From NCBI RefSeq assembly GCF_025141175.1, contig NZ_CP081155.1:1083001-1147000 (forward strand): 64,000 nucleotides of DNA. The letters run 5' to 3'. The stretch comes from Jannaschia sp. M317 (GTDB taxonomy: Bacteria > Pseudomonadota > Alphaproteobacteria > Rhodobacterales > Rhodobacteraceae). Below are positions 17,478 to 25,745 of this stretch, piece after piece (within the stretch, counting starts at the first letter, position 1; each line of letters opens with the position of its first letter). The notes under the pieces were generated by a model. It was not told where the DNA came from. It made no database searches and worked only from the letters and a program-made list of their open reading frames with translations. Position numbers and translations under genes: made by a program.

Positions 17478-18056
17478 ATGGCCTGGTATCTAAGGGCGGC
17501 GCACGTCTTGGCGAAGGTCAATGCGCCCATTCTAACTGTCGGAAGAGCCTTGGGAATTTTCTGCATGGCCATGATGGTCGTGTTCATCCTGATCCAGGTT
17601 TTCTGGCGCTACGTCCTGTCCAATCCGCTGCCGTGGCCCGAAGAGGCGGCGCGATTTCTGATGCTCTGGCTGATGATCGTCGCCCCCACCGCGCTCCGCC
17701 GCGGTGGCTTCGTTGCGATCGACATGATCCAATTGGTCCTGCCACGCCGCGCCGGTATCCTGCTGACCCTGTTTCTTACGGCGATCTCGCTGCTTGTCCT
17801 GGTCGTGGCCGCTCAGATCGGATGGTCGGAAGTCACTGGTTTCTCGGGAAGATTCAAGACATCCTCGCTCTATTACCCAACCTTAGGTGGCTGGGAAAAG
17901 ATGCCTCGCAGCTGGATGATGGCCTCGCTTCTGGTTGGTATCCTCATGATGGTTCTCGTCACCATAGAGCTGATCTTCCGCCAGATCGCGATGCTTGGCG
18001 GGCGCGAGGATGAGCTGCCCGTCATCCCCCATACCGACACCGTAGGAGCCGAATGA
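17478..18056 (+). CDS. dctQ: TRAP transporter small permease (DctQ type)
   Basis: 192 residues with four predicted membrane segments, for example ALGIFCMAMMVVFILIQVF and the helix around ISLLVLVVAAQIG. The conserved WPEEAARFLMLWL stretch marks the DctQ family. It forms the small membrane subunit of a sodium-driven importer with the DctM and DctP proteins encoded next. The stop overlaps the dctM start. The substrate is inferred from the downstream catabolic genes. Confidence 0.92.
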   Translation: MAWYLRAAHVLAKVNAPILTVGRALGIFCMAMMVVFILIQVFWRYVLSNPLPWPEEAARFLMLWLMIVAPTALRRGGFVAIDMIQLVLPRRAGILLTLFLTAISLLVLVVAAQIGWSEVTGFSGRFKTSSLYYPTLGGWEKMPRSWMMASLLVGILMMVLVTIELIFRQIAMLGGREDELPVIPHTDTVGAE

Positions 18057-19348
18057 TGCTTGTCTGGTTCCTGCCGCTCTTTCTCGTTGTCCTCATGGTC
18101 GGGCTGCCGGTGTTCTTTGCGCTGCTGGCCGCACCCGGAATTGTGCTTGTCCTGAACGGGGACGCAAAGGACCTCGTGCTGTTGTATCGTAATACTTACA
18201 ATGGGATGGACAGTTTTCCCCTGATGGCGATCCCGTTCTTCATGCTCGCCGGCGAGATGATGAACAGAGGCGGCATCACGCTGCGCCTGGTGGAGTTCGC
18301 CCAGGCCTGCGTCGGCCATTTCCGCGCGGGGTTGGCGCAGGTCAACATCTTGTCGTCAATGTTGTTCGCGGGCCTGTCGGGGTCCGCCGTGGCCGATACC
18401 TCGGCGCTTGGCTCCATGCTGATCCCTGCGATGGAAAAGGAAGGCTATACCCGCAAATTCGCCGCGGCCGTCACCGCGGCCTCCTCCGTGATCGGCCCGA
18501 TCATCCCGCCCTCGGGCATCATGATCATCTATGCCTACGTGATGGAGCAGTCGGTCGCGGCGCTGTTCCTGGCGGGCATCCTGCCCGGTGCGCTGGTCGG
18601 TATCGGTCTGATGATCGTCACCAACATCATCGCCCGCCGCAACCCGGATGCCATGCCTGCGTTGAAACGACGCGCGACCTGGCCGGAAAAGGGTAAGGCC
18701 TCGCTCAAGGCGTTCTTCCCTTTGCTCACGCCGGTGATCATCCTGGGCGGCATCCTGCTGGGCTGGTTCACCCCGACCGAAGCCTCGGCCGTGGCGGTGG
18801 CCTATGCCGCGATCGTGTCGATCTTCATCCTGCGAGAGATGAAGATCTCGGACCTGCCGGACGTGCTGGGCAAGGCTGCGATCATTTCGTCGGTGGTCCT
18901 GTTGCTGGTCGGCGCGGCCATGGCGTTCAAGACGGTTGTCGCGCTCAGCCACGCGCCGGAAACCCTGGCCGCGATCATCCTGTCGCTGTCGGACAACCCG
19001 CTGATCCTGTTGCTGTTGATCAACCTGCTGCTTTTCATTGTCGGCATGTTTCTCGACGCGGGGCCCGCGATTATCATCCTGGGGCCGGTGTTGGGTCCGA
19101 TCTTTACGTCACTTGGCGTTGATCCGGTTCATTTCGCGATCATCATGTCGGTCAACCTGACGGTCGGACTGGCGACGCCACCTATGGGCCTTGTGCTTTT
19201 CGTGGCCTCATCGGTCAGTGGCGAACGGGTCGAAACCATCGCCAAGGCGATCCTGCCATTTCTCGCGGTCGAGATCTTCGTGATCTTCCTCATCACCTAT
19301 GTGCCCGCGATTTCGCTGGCCGTGCCGCGCTTCTTCGGCTTCCTTTAA
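18053..19348 (+). CDS. dctM: TRAP transporter large permease (DctM type)
   Basis: 431 residues, 12 or more hydrophobic helices, the usual size for DctM. Family segments include FPLMAIPFFMLAGEMMNRGG, GLSGSAVADTSALGSMLIP and VIGPIIPPSGIMIIYA. It is the ion-coupled transport subunit in the inner membrane. ATG 18053 overlaps the dctQ stop in ATGATG; ATG 18056 is an equally possible start. The dctP gene follows after 37 bases. Confidence 0.94.
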   Translation: MMLVWFLPLFLVVLMVGLPVFFALLAAPGIVLVLNGDAKDLVLLYRNTYNGMDSFPLMAIPFFMLAGEMMNRGGITLRLVEFAQACVGHFRAGLAQVNILSSMLFAGLSGSAVADTSALGSMLIPAMEKEGYTRKFAAAVTAASSVIGPIIPPSGIMIIYAYVMEQSVAALFLAGILPGALVGIGLMIVTNIIARRNPDAMPALKRRATWPEKGKASLKAFFPLLTPVIILGGILLGWFTPTEASAVAVAYAAIVSIFILREMKISDLPDVLGKAAIISSVVLLLVGAAMAFKTVVALSHAPETLAAIILSLSDNPLILLLLINLLLFIVGMFLDAGPAIIILGPVLGPIFTSLGVDPVHFAIIMSVNLTVGLATPPMGLVLFVASSVSGERVETIAKAILPFLAVEIFVIFLITYVPAISLAVPRFFGFL

Positions 19349-19385
19349 TTTCAATAATCACCGGTCCAACAGGGAGAGAGACCTC

Positions 19386-20453
19386 ATGAAACTCAAGACA
19401 CTGCTGACGTCCGCCGCACTGGCCGCAGCCGTCGCGCTGCCCAGCATCGCCGCGGCCGACGGGCATGCGATCAACATTCGCGCCACGGCGAACTCCAACG
19501 AGAACGACGAAGATTATGACGGGCTCGTCGTCTTCAAGAACTACGTCGAGAACGCCTCCAACGGTGCCATCACGGTCGAGCTGTTCATCGGCACCCAGCT
19601 TTGCGGCAACGGGGCGGAGTGTCTGCAGGGCGTGGCGGACGGCTCGATCGATGTGTTCGTGACCACTTCGGGCGGGGCCGCCGGCATCTTCCCCTATGTG
19701 CAGATCTTCGACCTGCCGTATCTGATGGCCGATGATCGCATCGCCGAAGAGGTTCTGACCGGCACCGATCTGACCGCACAGCTGCGCGCCAAGGCGCTGG
19801 AAGATTCGGGCGACACCATCCGCATCATGTCGATCGGCAACACCGGCGGCTGGCGCAACTTTGCCAACACCGTGCGTCCGATCGAAGAGCCGTCGGACAT
19901 GGAGGGGCTGAAGATCCGCACCGTGGTCGCCGACCTGCCGCAGGAGTTGGTGCGCGCCCTGGGTGCCTCGCCGACCCCGATCCCGTGGCCGGAGCTGTTC
20001 ACCTCGTTCCAGACGGGCGTGGTCGAAGGATCCAAGAACGGCATCACCGACATCATGGGCATGAAATTCCCGGACGCGGGTCTGCAGTATGTCACGCTGG
20101 ACGGGCACGCCTACATGGCGGCGGTCTGGGTGATGAACAACCAGAAGTTCCAGGAAATGGACGACGGCATGAAGCGCGTCATCGTTGACGGCTTCTCTGC
20201 CCTGCAGCAGGCGACCTTCGCCTCGCCCAAGCGCAAGTCGATTTCTGCCTACGAAGAGTTCGTGGCCGGTGGCGGCAACCTTTATGTGCCGACGCCCGAG
20301 CAGAAGCAGGCGTTCCAGGATGCGGCCGCACCGGTCTATGACTGGTTCGCCGAAAACGTGGACGGTGGCGAAGAGATGCTCGCCAATTTCCGTGCCGCCA
20401 TCGCCGAGGCCGAAGCAGAGATCAACGGTCGTCGTGACGCCGAACTGAACTGA
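19386..20453 (+). CDS. dctP: TRAP transporter substrate-binding protein (DctP type)
   Basis: 355 residues with a signal peptide (LLTSAALAAAVALPSIAAADG), then a periplasmic DctP fold: ANSNENDEDYDGLVVFKNYV, the DLPYLMADDRIAEEVL segment and the ligand-region GLKIRTVVADLPQELVRALG with the carboxylate-binding Arg. Most DctP proteins bind acids through this Arg, so an anionic ligand such as a sulfonated sugar is plausible but unproven. ATG 19386 follows AGGGAGAG; the upstream in-frame ATG has no such site. Confidence 0.93.
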   Translation: MKLKTLLTSAALAAAVALPSIAAADGHAINIRATANSNENDEDYDGLVVFKNYVENASNGAITVELFIGTQLCGNGAECLQGVADGSIDVFVTTSGGAAGIFPYVQIFDLPYLMADDRIAEEVLTGTDLTAQLRAKALEDSGDTIRIMSIGNTGGWRNFANTVRPIEEPSDMEGLKIRTVVADLPQELVRALGASPTPIPWPELFTSFQTGVVEGSKNGITDIMGMKFPDAGLQYVTLDGHAYMAAVWVMNNQKFQEMDDGMKRVIVDGFSALQQATFASPKRKSISAYEEFVAGGGNLYVPTPEQKQAFQDAAAPVYDWFAENVDGGEEMLANFRAAIAEAEAEINGRRDAELN

Positions 20454-20482
20454 GCGGGCGGCGCGTCCCCCTCTCGACCGGA

Positions 20483-22048
20483 TCAGGCGGCCTGCGGGTC
20501 GGCTGATCCATCCCACTCTTTCTTTTCGTCCCGTCGCGCGTCTTCGTCCAACTCGAAGCCAGCGACAAGTTCGGTCAATCCGAGAGTCGCGCCGCTGAGC
20601 TGGCGCGAGAGGGTCACCCCTTGCTCGGACGCCTCCACGTTCCGCTCCATGGATTGCGACATGGCCACCATCGTCTGTTCCATCATCCCAAACCGATCCG
20701 CCTGGTCCTCGTTCGTGCGGATGATGCCGTCGAACACCTCGCGCACTTCGCTCAGACTGATCTGGAGTTGGGTCAGGACCGCCTTTGTCTGGTCGGTACT
20801 GCGGCGCCCTGCCATGACCTGTTGCGCGTTCTCGGCGACCAGGGCGCGGATCTCTTCTGCGCCGTCGGTGACCCGGGTTGCGAGGGATCGCACCTCGGTC
20901 GCGACGACGGCAAATCCGCGCCCCGCTTCGCCCGCGCGCGCGGCCTCCACCGCGGCATTGAGCGACAGCAGATGGGTCTGGTGGGCAATCATGTCGATCA
21001 GTTCGGCCAGCCGTTGCACGGCGATGCTGCCTTCTTCGATCCGGCTCATGTTTTCCGTGATCCGCGAAATTCCGGTGCCGGCATCCCCTGCTTCTGCGCC
21101 GATCTGTGCCAGCGTGGCCCCCGCGTCCCGGGCCGCCTTTCGGTTTGTGTCTAGGACATCGCGCAAGGCCATCGCGCCGTCGGTCAGCACATCCAGGTTG
21201 CCGCGTTCACGTTCGTTGCGGTCACGCAGGCTGGCGGCCGCACGGTCCAGGCCCTGCGCTGCGTTATTCACCTCGTCGGAGGCGGCGCGGATGCGCGACA
21301 GAACGCGGGCCATCGCCTCGATCGAGGTGGTGATGTTGTCCTGCAAATCCTTGAAGTCGCCTCCGAAATTTCCTTGCATGCGGGTGTTCAGCCGACCCTT
21401 CGCCAGGTCGCTGAGCGCCGCCATGACGGATCGGAGGCCAACGGCCAACGTCTCCATCAGGGCATTCAGGTCGGCCCCGATCGCGGCCAGCGCAGGGTCG
21501 TCCACATCCTCATCCACCCGGTGCGACAGATCGCCCGCACGCGCGCCCCGAAGGACCGCGCCCAGCCCGTCGCGCAGCGTCGCGGCCAATTCGGCCCGGT
21601 CGCGCGCCTGCCGTTCCTCGTCGAGGGTGGCGAAGGCACGCAGCATACACATCAGTTCCGAGTTCATGGCGCGCAGGAAACTGCCCGCCCCGTCCGCGCC
21701 CAGCCCCATGAACCAAGACGTCCGTTTCAGCAGATCTCCCAGCATCAATGTCTGGAGCGCCTGATGAGATTGCGAGAAATATTCCATGCCCTGACCCCGT
21801 TCCGCCAGCCTTCGGGCAAGGCACAGGTGATGATCCTCCTCCGGTGCCTCGTCGGACGGCATGAAGGCCAGCGCGATGCGCCAATGCTCCTCTGCAAGGA
21901 TCTCGGCGGGCACCTCTTCGGGCGGCACGCCAAGACGTTCGGCGTTCACCGTGCGCAGGTTACGGTCCAGGTCCAGCATGCAGATGCGAAAGACCTCTGC
22001 CGCGGTCTCGGGCGGGCGAGAACGGGCGAATTTCACGGCACTGGGCAT
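20483..22048 (-). CDS. Soluble methyl-accepting chemotaxis protein
   Basis: 521 residues. There is no signal peptide or membrane helix. Residues about 1-150 form an unrecognised, mainly helical input region; about 155-260 look like two HAMP-like segments ([23 protein letters not shown]); the rest is a signalling coiled coil whose hairpin tip reads [20 protein letters not shown], the CheA/CheW contact. No CheR-binding pentapeptide is seen at the C-terminus. It faces the TRAP operon tail to tail and may respond to a cytoplasmic cue; a link with the imported substrate is only positional. Confidence 0.88.
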   Translation of the reverse strand: MPSAVKFARSRPPETAAEVFRICMLDLDRNLRTVNAERLGVPPEEVPAEILAEEHWRIALAFMPSDEAPEEDHHLCLARRLAERGQGMEYFSQSHQALQTLMLGDLLKRTSWFMGLGADGAGSFLRAMNSELMCMLRAFATLDEERQARDRAELAATLRDGLGAVLRGARAGDLSHRVDEDVDDPALAAIGADLNALMETLAVGLRSVMAALSDLAKGRLNTRMQGNFGGDFKDLQDNITTSIEAMARVLSRIRAASDEVNNAAQGLDRAAASLRDRNERERGNLDVLTDGAMALRDVLDTNRKAARDAGATLAQIGAEAGDAGTGISRITENMSRIEEGSIAVQRLAELIDMIAHQTHLLSLNAAVEAARAGEAGRGFAVVATEVRSLATRVTDGAEEIRALVAENAQQVMAGRRSTDQTKAVLTQLQISLSEVREVFDGIIRTNEDQADRFGMMEQTMVAMSQSMERNVEASEQGVTLSRQLSGATLGLTELVAGFELDEDARRDEKKEWDGSADPQAA

Positions 22049-22120
22049 CGTCGCGACTCGCGTTCGGGACAGGTGCGGTCAACCTATGCCAGCCCCGCAA
22101 ACAATCCGTTAACGCGGGCG

Positions 22121-22591
22121 TCAGCGGAACGGATACATCCAGACCTTGTAGTCCCCAACCAGTTCATGGGCCTTGTTGATTTCCTCCGGCGTCATCTTCT
22201 TGATGACCTCTTCCTGGCTGATCGCCGCGTCCGGGTCGCCGCCGATGGCCGACAGGGCATACCACATGTAGGCGCGGATCAGGTCGGGCGCGGGCATCCC
22301 CAGGCCGACTTCGTAGTACCAGCCGACGCCGGACTGCGCGCCCGGGTGCCCCTTCATGGCGGACCGCAGGTACCAATCAAAGGCGCGGATCTCGTCGCGT
22401 TCGACCCCCAGGCCCAAGGCGTACATGACGCCGATCAGTTCCTCTGCGTCGGCGTTGCCGGACCGCGCCGCAGGCCAGAGCGCTTCGCGCGCCGCCGTGA
22501 ACTCTCCGGTCTCCATCAGGTCGCGGGCGTCTTCGATATCGGCCGTCGCGGGCGTCGCCAGAAGCAGGGCGGCAAGGGCAAGGTGTTTCAT
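22121..22591 (-). CDS. Secreted Sel1-type repeat protein
   Basis: 156 residues with a signal peptide (LALAALLLATPATA). Two to three Sel1-like repeats follow (GNADAEELIGVMYALGLG, GHPGAQSGVGWYYEVGLG), then a short C-terminal tail ending in VWMYPFR. Such proteins scaffold periplasmic complexes; no enzyme motif is visible. AGGAGG precedes ATG 22591. Its start region overlaps that of the divergent di-heme peroxidase gene by 9 bases. Confidence 0.8.
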   Translation of the reverse strand: MKHLALAALLLATPATADIEDARDLMETGEFTAAREALWPAARSGNADAEELIGVMYALGLGVERDEIRAFDWYLRSAMKGHPGAQSGVGWYYEVGLGMPAPDLIRAYMWYALSAIGGDPDAAISQEEVIKKMTPEEINKAHELVGDYKVWMYPFR

Positions 22592-23875
22592 CGGATCCTC
22601 CTGGCCGCGACTTTGGCCACGGGTCCGGCAGTCGCGCAAGAGGTGCCGTTTCATCCCTTCGACGAAGACCTGGCGCGCGTTGGCCAGCTTCTGTTCTATG
22701 ATCCGATCCTGTCGGGCAATCGCAACATTTCCTGTGCAACCTGCCACCATCACGACACCTTCAGCGGCGACGCGCTGAGCCTGGGTATCGGCGAGGGGGG
22801 GCGCGGTATCGGGCGCAAACGCACGGCGGGCGAAGGGCCGGACGCGATCCGCAAGCGGGTGCCGCGCAATGCGCCCGCCCTGTGGAACGTGGGCGCGAAG
22901 GAGTTCACGACATTCTTCCACGATGGCCGGGTTTCCCACTCAGACGCCTATGAAACCGGCTACGACAGCCCGGCCGAGGAATGGCTGCCGCAGGACATGC
23001 CGACCCTGTTGTCGGTGCAGGCGTTGTTCCCGCTGACCGCGCAGTTTGAGATGGCCGGCAACACCGGCGAAAACGAGGTGATCGGGGCCGTGCAGGACCG
23101 CATCGACCTGGGTTGGCCGATCCTGGCCAAGCGGGTCCGCACCATCCCCGCATATGGTGCGCCCCTTGCTGCGGCGTTCGATCTGGCCTCTCCCGAAGAC
23201 GTCACGATCCGGCACGTCGCCATCGCGTTGGCGGATTTCATGAATTCGGAGTGGCGCAGTTTTGACAGCGCCTATGACCTTTGGCTGGCCGGGCAGGGCG
23301 ATCTGACGCCTGCGCAGGATCGGGGCCGGTCCCTGTTCTTTGGGCGGGCCAATTGCGCGTCCTGCCATTCCGGGCCCCTTTTCACGGACCACGATTTCCA
23401 CGCGCTGGCCTTGCCGCCCTTTGGCCCCGGACGCACGCGCCGCTTTGACCCGGTGCCCCGCGACGTGGGCCGGATGGCCGAAACGGATGATCTGGAAGAT
23501 GCCTATCGTTTTCGCACGCCGAGCTTGCGGAACGTGACCCTGACCGGACCCTGGGGCCACAACGGCGCCTATCCGACGCTCGTGGGGATCGTGCGCCATC
23601 ATGCCGATCCCCTGGCCGCGCTGGATGCCTGGACGCCCGCCTTGTCGGGTCTGCCCAAGGCGGACTGGCTGGCGGCGATCGACTTCGTCATCCAATCCGA
23701 CACGCGCGAAATGGCGCGGGTGCGCGCGGCGGTGGACATTGCGCCCGTCGCCCTGTCGGACGCGGAGGTGGCCGACCTCGTGGCCTTCCTGCACGCGCTG
23801 GAAGGGGGCGACAGCCGCTATGGGCGATTGGGCATTCCCGACGCGGTTCCCTCGGGCCTGGAGGTGGAACGATGA
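22583..23875 (+). CDS. Di-heme cytochrome c peroxidase/MauG family protein
   Basis: 430 residues. GTG 22583 gives a clean signal peptide (ILLAATLATGPAVAQE), so the protein is periplasmic. Two c-type heme sites are CATCH (Cys51, Cys54, His55) and CASCH (Cys258, Cys261, His262); RTPSLRNVTLTGPWGHNGAY near the C-terminus is typical of the family. Members reduce hydrogen peroxide or, like MauG, carry out protein or small-molecule oxidation. AAGGG lies upstream of the GTG. Its stop overlaps the kinase start (ATGA), so it heads the catabolic operon, where its role is not explained. Confidence 0.85.
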   Translation: MFHRILLAATLATGPAVAQEVPFHPFDEDLARVGQLLFYDPILSGNRNISCATCHHHDTFSGDALSLGIGEGGRGIGRKRTAGEGPDAIRKRVPRNAPALWNVGAKEFTTFFHDGRVSHSDAYETGYDSPAEEWLPQDMPTLLSVQALFPLTAQFEMAGNTGENEVIGAVQDRIDLGWPILAKRVRTIPAYGAPLAAAFDLASPEDVTIRHVAIALADFMNSEWRSFDSAYDLWLAGQGDLTPAQDRGRSLFFGRANCASCHSGPLFTDHDFHALALPPFGPGRTRRFDPVPRDVGRMAETDDLEDAYRFRTPSLRNVTLTGPWGHNGAYPTLVGIVRHHADPLAALDAWTPALSGLPKADWLAAIDFVIQSDTREMARVRAAVDIAPVALSDAEVADLVAFLHALEGGDSRYGRLGIPDAVPSGLEVER

Positions 23876-24714
23876 CGCGTCTTCTGGTCTGCGGCATTGC
23901 CGTCATGGACTATGTGCACCGGGTCGAGGCGATCCCCCAGGGCGAGGGCAAGCACCGATCCACCGCGTTCGAGCGGATCGGCGGCGGTTGTGCCGCGAAC
24001 GCGGCCGTCGGCGCGGCGCGGCTGGGCGGGGACGTCACGCTGATGACACGCCTGGGCCTGGATGCCACGGGCGGCGAACTGGTGGCGATGTTTGCGGACC
24101 ATGGCGTGACACAGGCCTTTGCGCGGGGCGGGCGGACACCCCTGTCGTCGGTCATGGTGGATCGCACGGGGGAACGGATGATCGTGAACTTTCCGGGTGC
24201 CGACCTGCCGATTGCGCCGCCGCCTGTGCCCGCCTTTGACGCCGTCCTGGCCGATTGCCGCTGGCCCGAGGCGACCGAGGCCGTCTTGACCGCCGCCCGA
24301 GCCGCCGGCTTGCCCGGTGTGATGGACGGCGAGAAATATACGCCGGAACCCTTGGCCGCCCTTGCCAGCCACGTGGTGTTCAGCGCCCCGGGGCTGCGCG
24401 ATTTCGCGGGGATCGATGATCTGCCGCGCGCCCTGTCAGATGCCGCCGCGCGCCTGCCTGGGTTGGTCGCCTTTACCGACGGTGCCGACGGCGTCCGCTG
24501 GGCGCACGGCCCGCACGTCCCGGCCCCGCGCGTCGCACCGGTCGATACCCTGGGCGCGGGCGACGTCTGGCACGGGGCCTTTGCGCTGGCCCTGGGGCAA
24601 GGCCGCAGCCTGACCGAAGCATCCGATTTCGCCAACCGTGTCGCCGCGTTGAAATGCGCGCGGGCGGGCGGTTGGACCACCTATCCCACCCTTTCTGAAC
24701 TGGAGACCTCATGA
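23872..24714 (+). CDS. PfkB family kinase, predicted 6-deoxy-6-sulfofructose kinase
   Basis: 280 residues. PfkB signatures are GGGCAANAAVGAARLGG and DTLGAGDVWHGAFALAL, with catalytic base Asp231. The start VCGIAVMDYVHRVE resembles E. coli YihV. As I recall, YihV binds the sulfonate of its substrate with Lys27, Asn109 and Arg138; this protein has Lys27 in GEGKHR, Asn106 in IVNFPGADL and Arg130 in LADCRWPE at the corresponding places. It should make 6-deoxy-6-sulfofructose 1-phosphate from ATP and sulfofructose. A tagatose or fructose phosphate kinase is the alternative. Overlaps both neighbours by 4 bases. Confidence 0.8.
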   Translation: MTRLLVCGIAVMDYVHRVEAIPQGEGKHRSTAFERIGGGCAANAAVGAARLGGDVTLMTRLGLDATGGELVAMFADHGVTQAFARGGRTPLSSVMVDRTGERMIVNFPGADLPIAPPPVPAFDAVLADCRWPEATEAVLTAARAAGLPGVMDGEKYTPEPLAALASHVVFSAPGLRDFAGIDDLPRALSDAAARLPGLVAFTDGADGVRWAHGPHVPAPRVAPVDTLGAGDVWHGAFALALGQGRSLTEASDFANRVAALKCARAGGWTTYPTLSELETS

Positions 24715-25745
24715 CCCTGACGCTTACCCCCGGCAAGCAACTCGGCTTTCGTCGCATGTCCGACGAGGCCGGTCGCTTCAAGATGACCGCCGTGGACCAG
24801 CGCCCGCCCATCAAGAACCCCATCGCGGCAGCCCACGGAGGAGAGGCCCCCTGGGACAAGGTGGCCGAGGTCAAGACAGCCCTGATGGAGGCGCTGCAGC
24901 CGTCGTCCACCGCGATGCTGCTGGACCCGCATTATGCCATCCCTCACGGTTGGCGCGCCTTTGATGCGCGCAAGGGGTTGATCGTCACGCTGGAGGATTC
25001 GCTTTTCCGCGAAACGGGGCAGGGCCGCTATTCGGCAGAGATCGACGATTGGTCGGTGGGCAAGATCAAGCGGATGGGCGGCGATGCGGTCAAGGTTCTG
25101 GCCTGGTATCGGCCAGACATCTCTGACGAGGTGCGCATCGCGCAGGAGGATTTCGTCAAGCGCACGGGCGAGGCCTGCGCCGCACTCGACATCCCCTTCC
25201 TGTTCGAACTGCTGGTGCATCCGGTCGACAGCGACGCCGAACAGACCTCCGAATATACTGAAATGGCGACCAAACATTCCGACCACGTGCTCAAGTCGGT
25301 CGAGCATTTCGCCGGGGCCGATTATGGCGTGGACGTCTTCAAGCTGGAAAGCCCGGTCCCCGGCAAGGGCATCGAAGGCGGCGATGCGGCGGTGCAGGCG
25401 CTGTTCGACGAGATGGGGGCGCTTGCGGCGCGGCCCTGGGTCATGCTGTCGGCGGGCGCGGGCAAGGACGACTTCAAGACGGTGCTGGAATACGCCTATG
25501 CGGCCGGGGCCTCGGGCTATCTGGCGGGGCGGGCGATCTGGCTGGATGCGTTCAATGCCTGGCCTGACATGGATGCGATGCGCGCGGGCCTGACGCGCGA
25601 CTCCGTGCCCTATATGGACAGTCTGAACGCCCTGACCGATGCCCGTGCGACGCCCTGGCATCAACATCAGGTCTATGGGGGCGACGGGCTTGCCTTTGTC
25701 GATGCCTCTGCCGGGTTTCGTCATGGCTATGGTGACATGCGATGA
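24711..25745 (+). CDS. Class I aldolase of the LacD/YihT family, predicted sulfofructose-1-phosphate aldolase
   Basis: 344 residues, a TIM-barrel aldolase like tagatose-1,6-bisphosphate aldolase (LacD) and YihT. Markers are FKMTAVDQRPPIKN, SSTAMLLDPHYAIP, the Schiff-base Lys211 in GVDVFKLESPVPG and the phosphate-binding PWVMLSAGAGKDDF and GASGYLAGRAIW. Paired with the sulfofructose-type kinase it would split sulfofructose 1-phosphate into DHAP and 3-sulfolactaldehyde. LacD activity on tagatose 1,6-bisphosphate cannot be ruled out from sequence. Four-base overlaps at both ends tie it to the kinase and isomerase. Confidence 0.82.
   Translation: MTLTLTPGKQLGFRRMSDEAGRFKMTAVDQRPPIKNPIAAAHGGEAPWDKVAEVKTALMEALQPSSTAMLLDPHYAIPHGWRAFDARKGLIVTLEDSLFRETGQGRYSAEIDDWSVGKIKRMGGDAVKVLAWYRPDISDEVRIAQEDFVKRTGEACAALDIPFLFELLVHPVDSDAEQTSEYTEMATKHSDHVLKSVEHFAGADYGVDVFKLESPVPGKGIEGGDAAVQALFDEMGALAARPWVMLSAGAGKDDFKTVLEYAYAAGASGYLAGRAIWLDAFNAWPDMDAMRAGLTRDSVPYMDSLNALTDARATPWHQHQVYGGDGLAFVDASAGFRHGYGDMR

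Noticed and set aside
21374..22582. A long open stretch upstream of the di-heme peroxidase, in frame with it
   Set aside because: It lies antisense to the chemoreceptor and Sel1-type genes and would bury the signal peptide; GTG 22583 gives a proper periplasmic protein.
23872..25745. Reading the kinase and aldolase as the tagatose-6-phosphate pathway (LacC/LacD)
   Set aside because: Not excluded, but LacAB isomerase and lactose PTS genes are absent, and the kinase has the YihV-type pocket residues and sits with SlcC-like and GabD-like genes.
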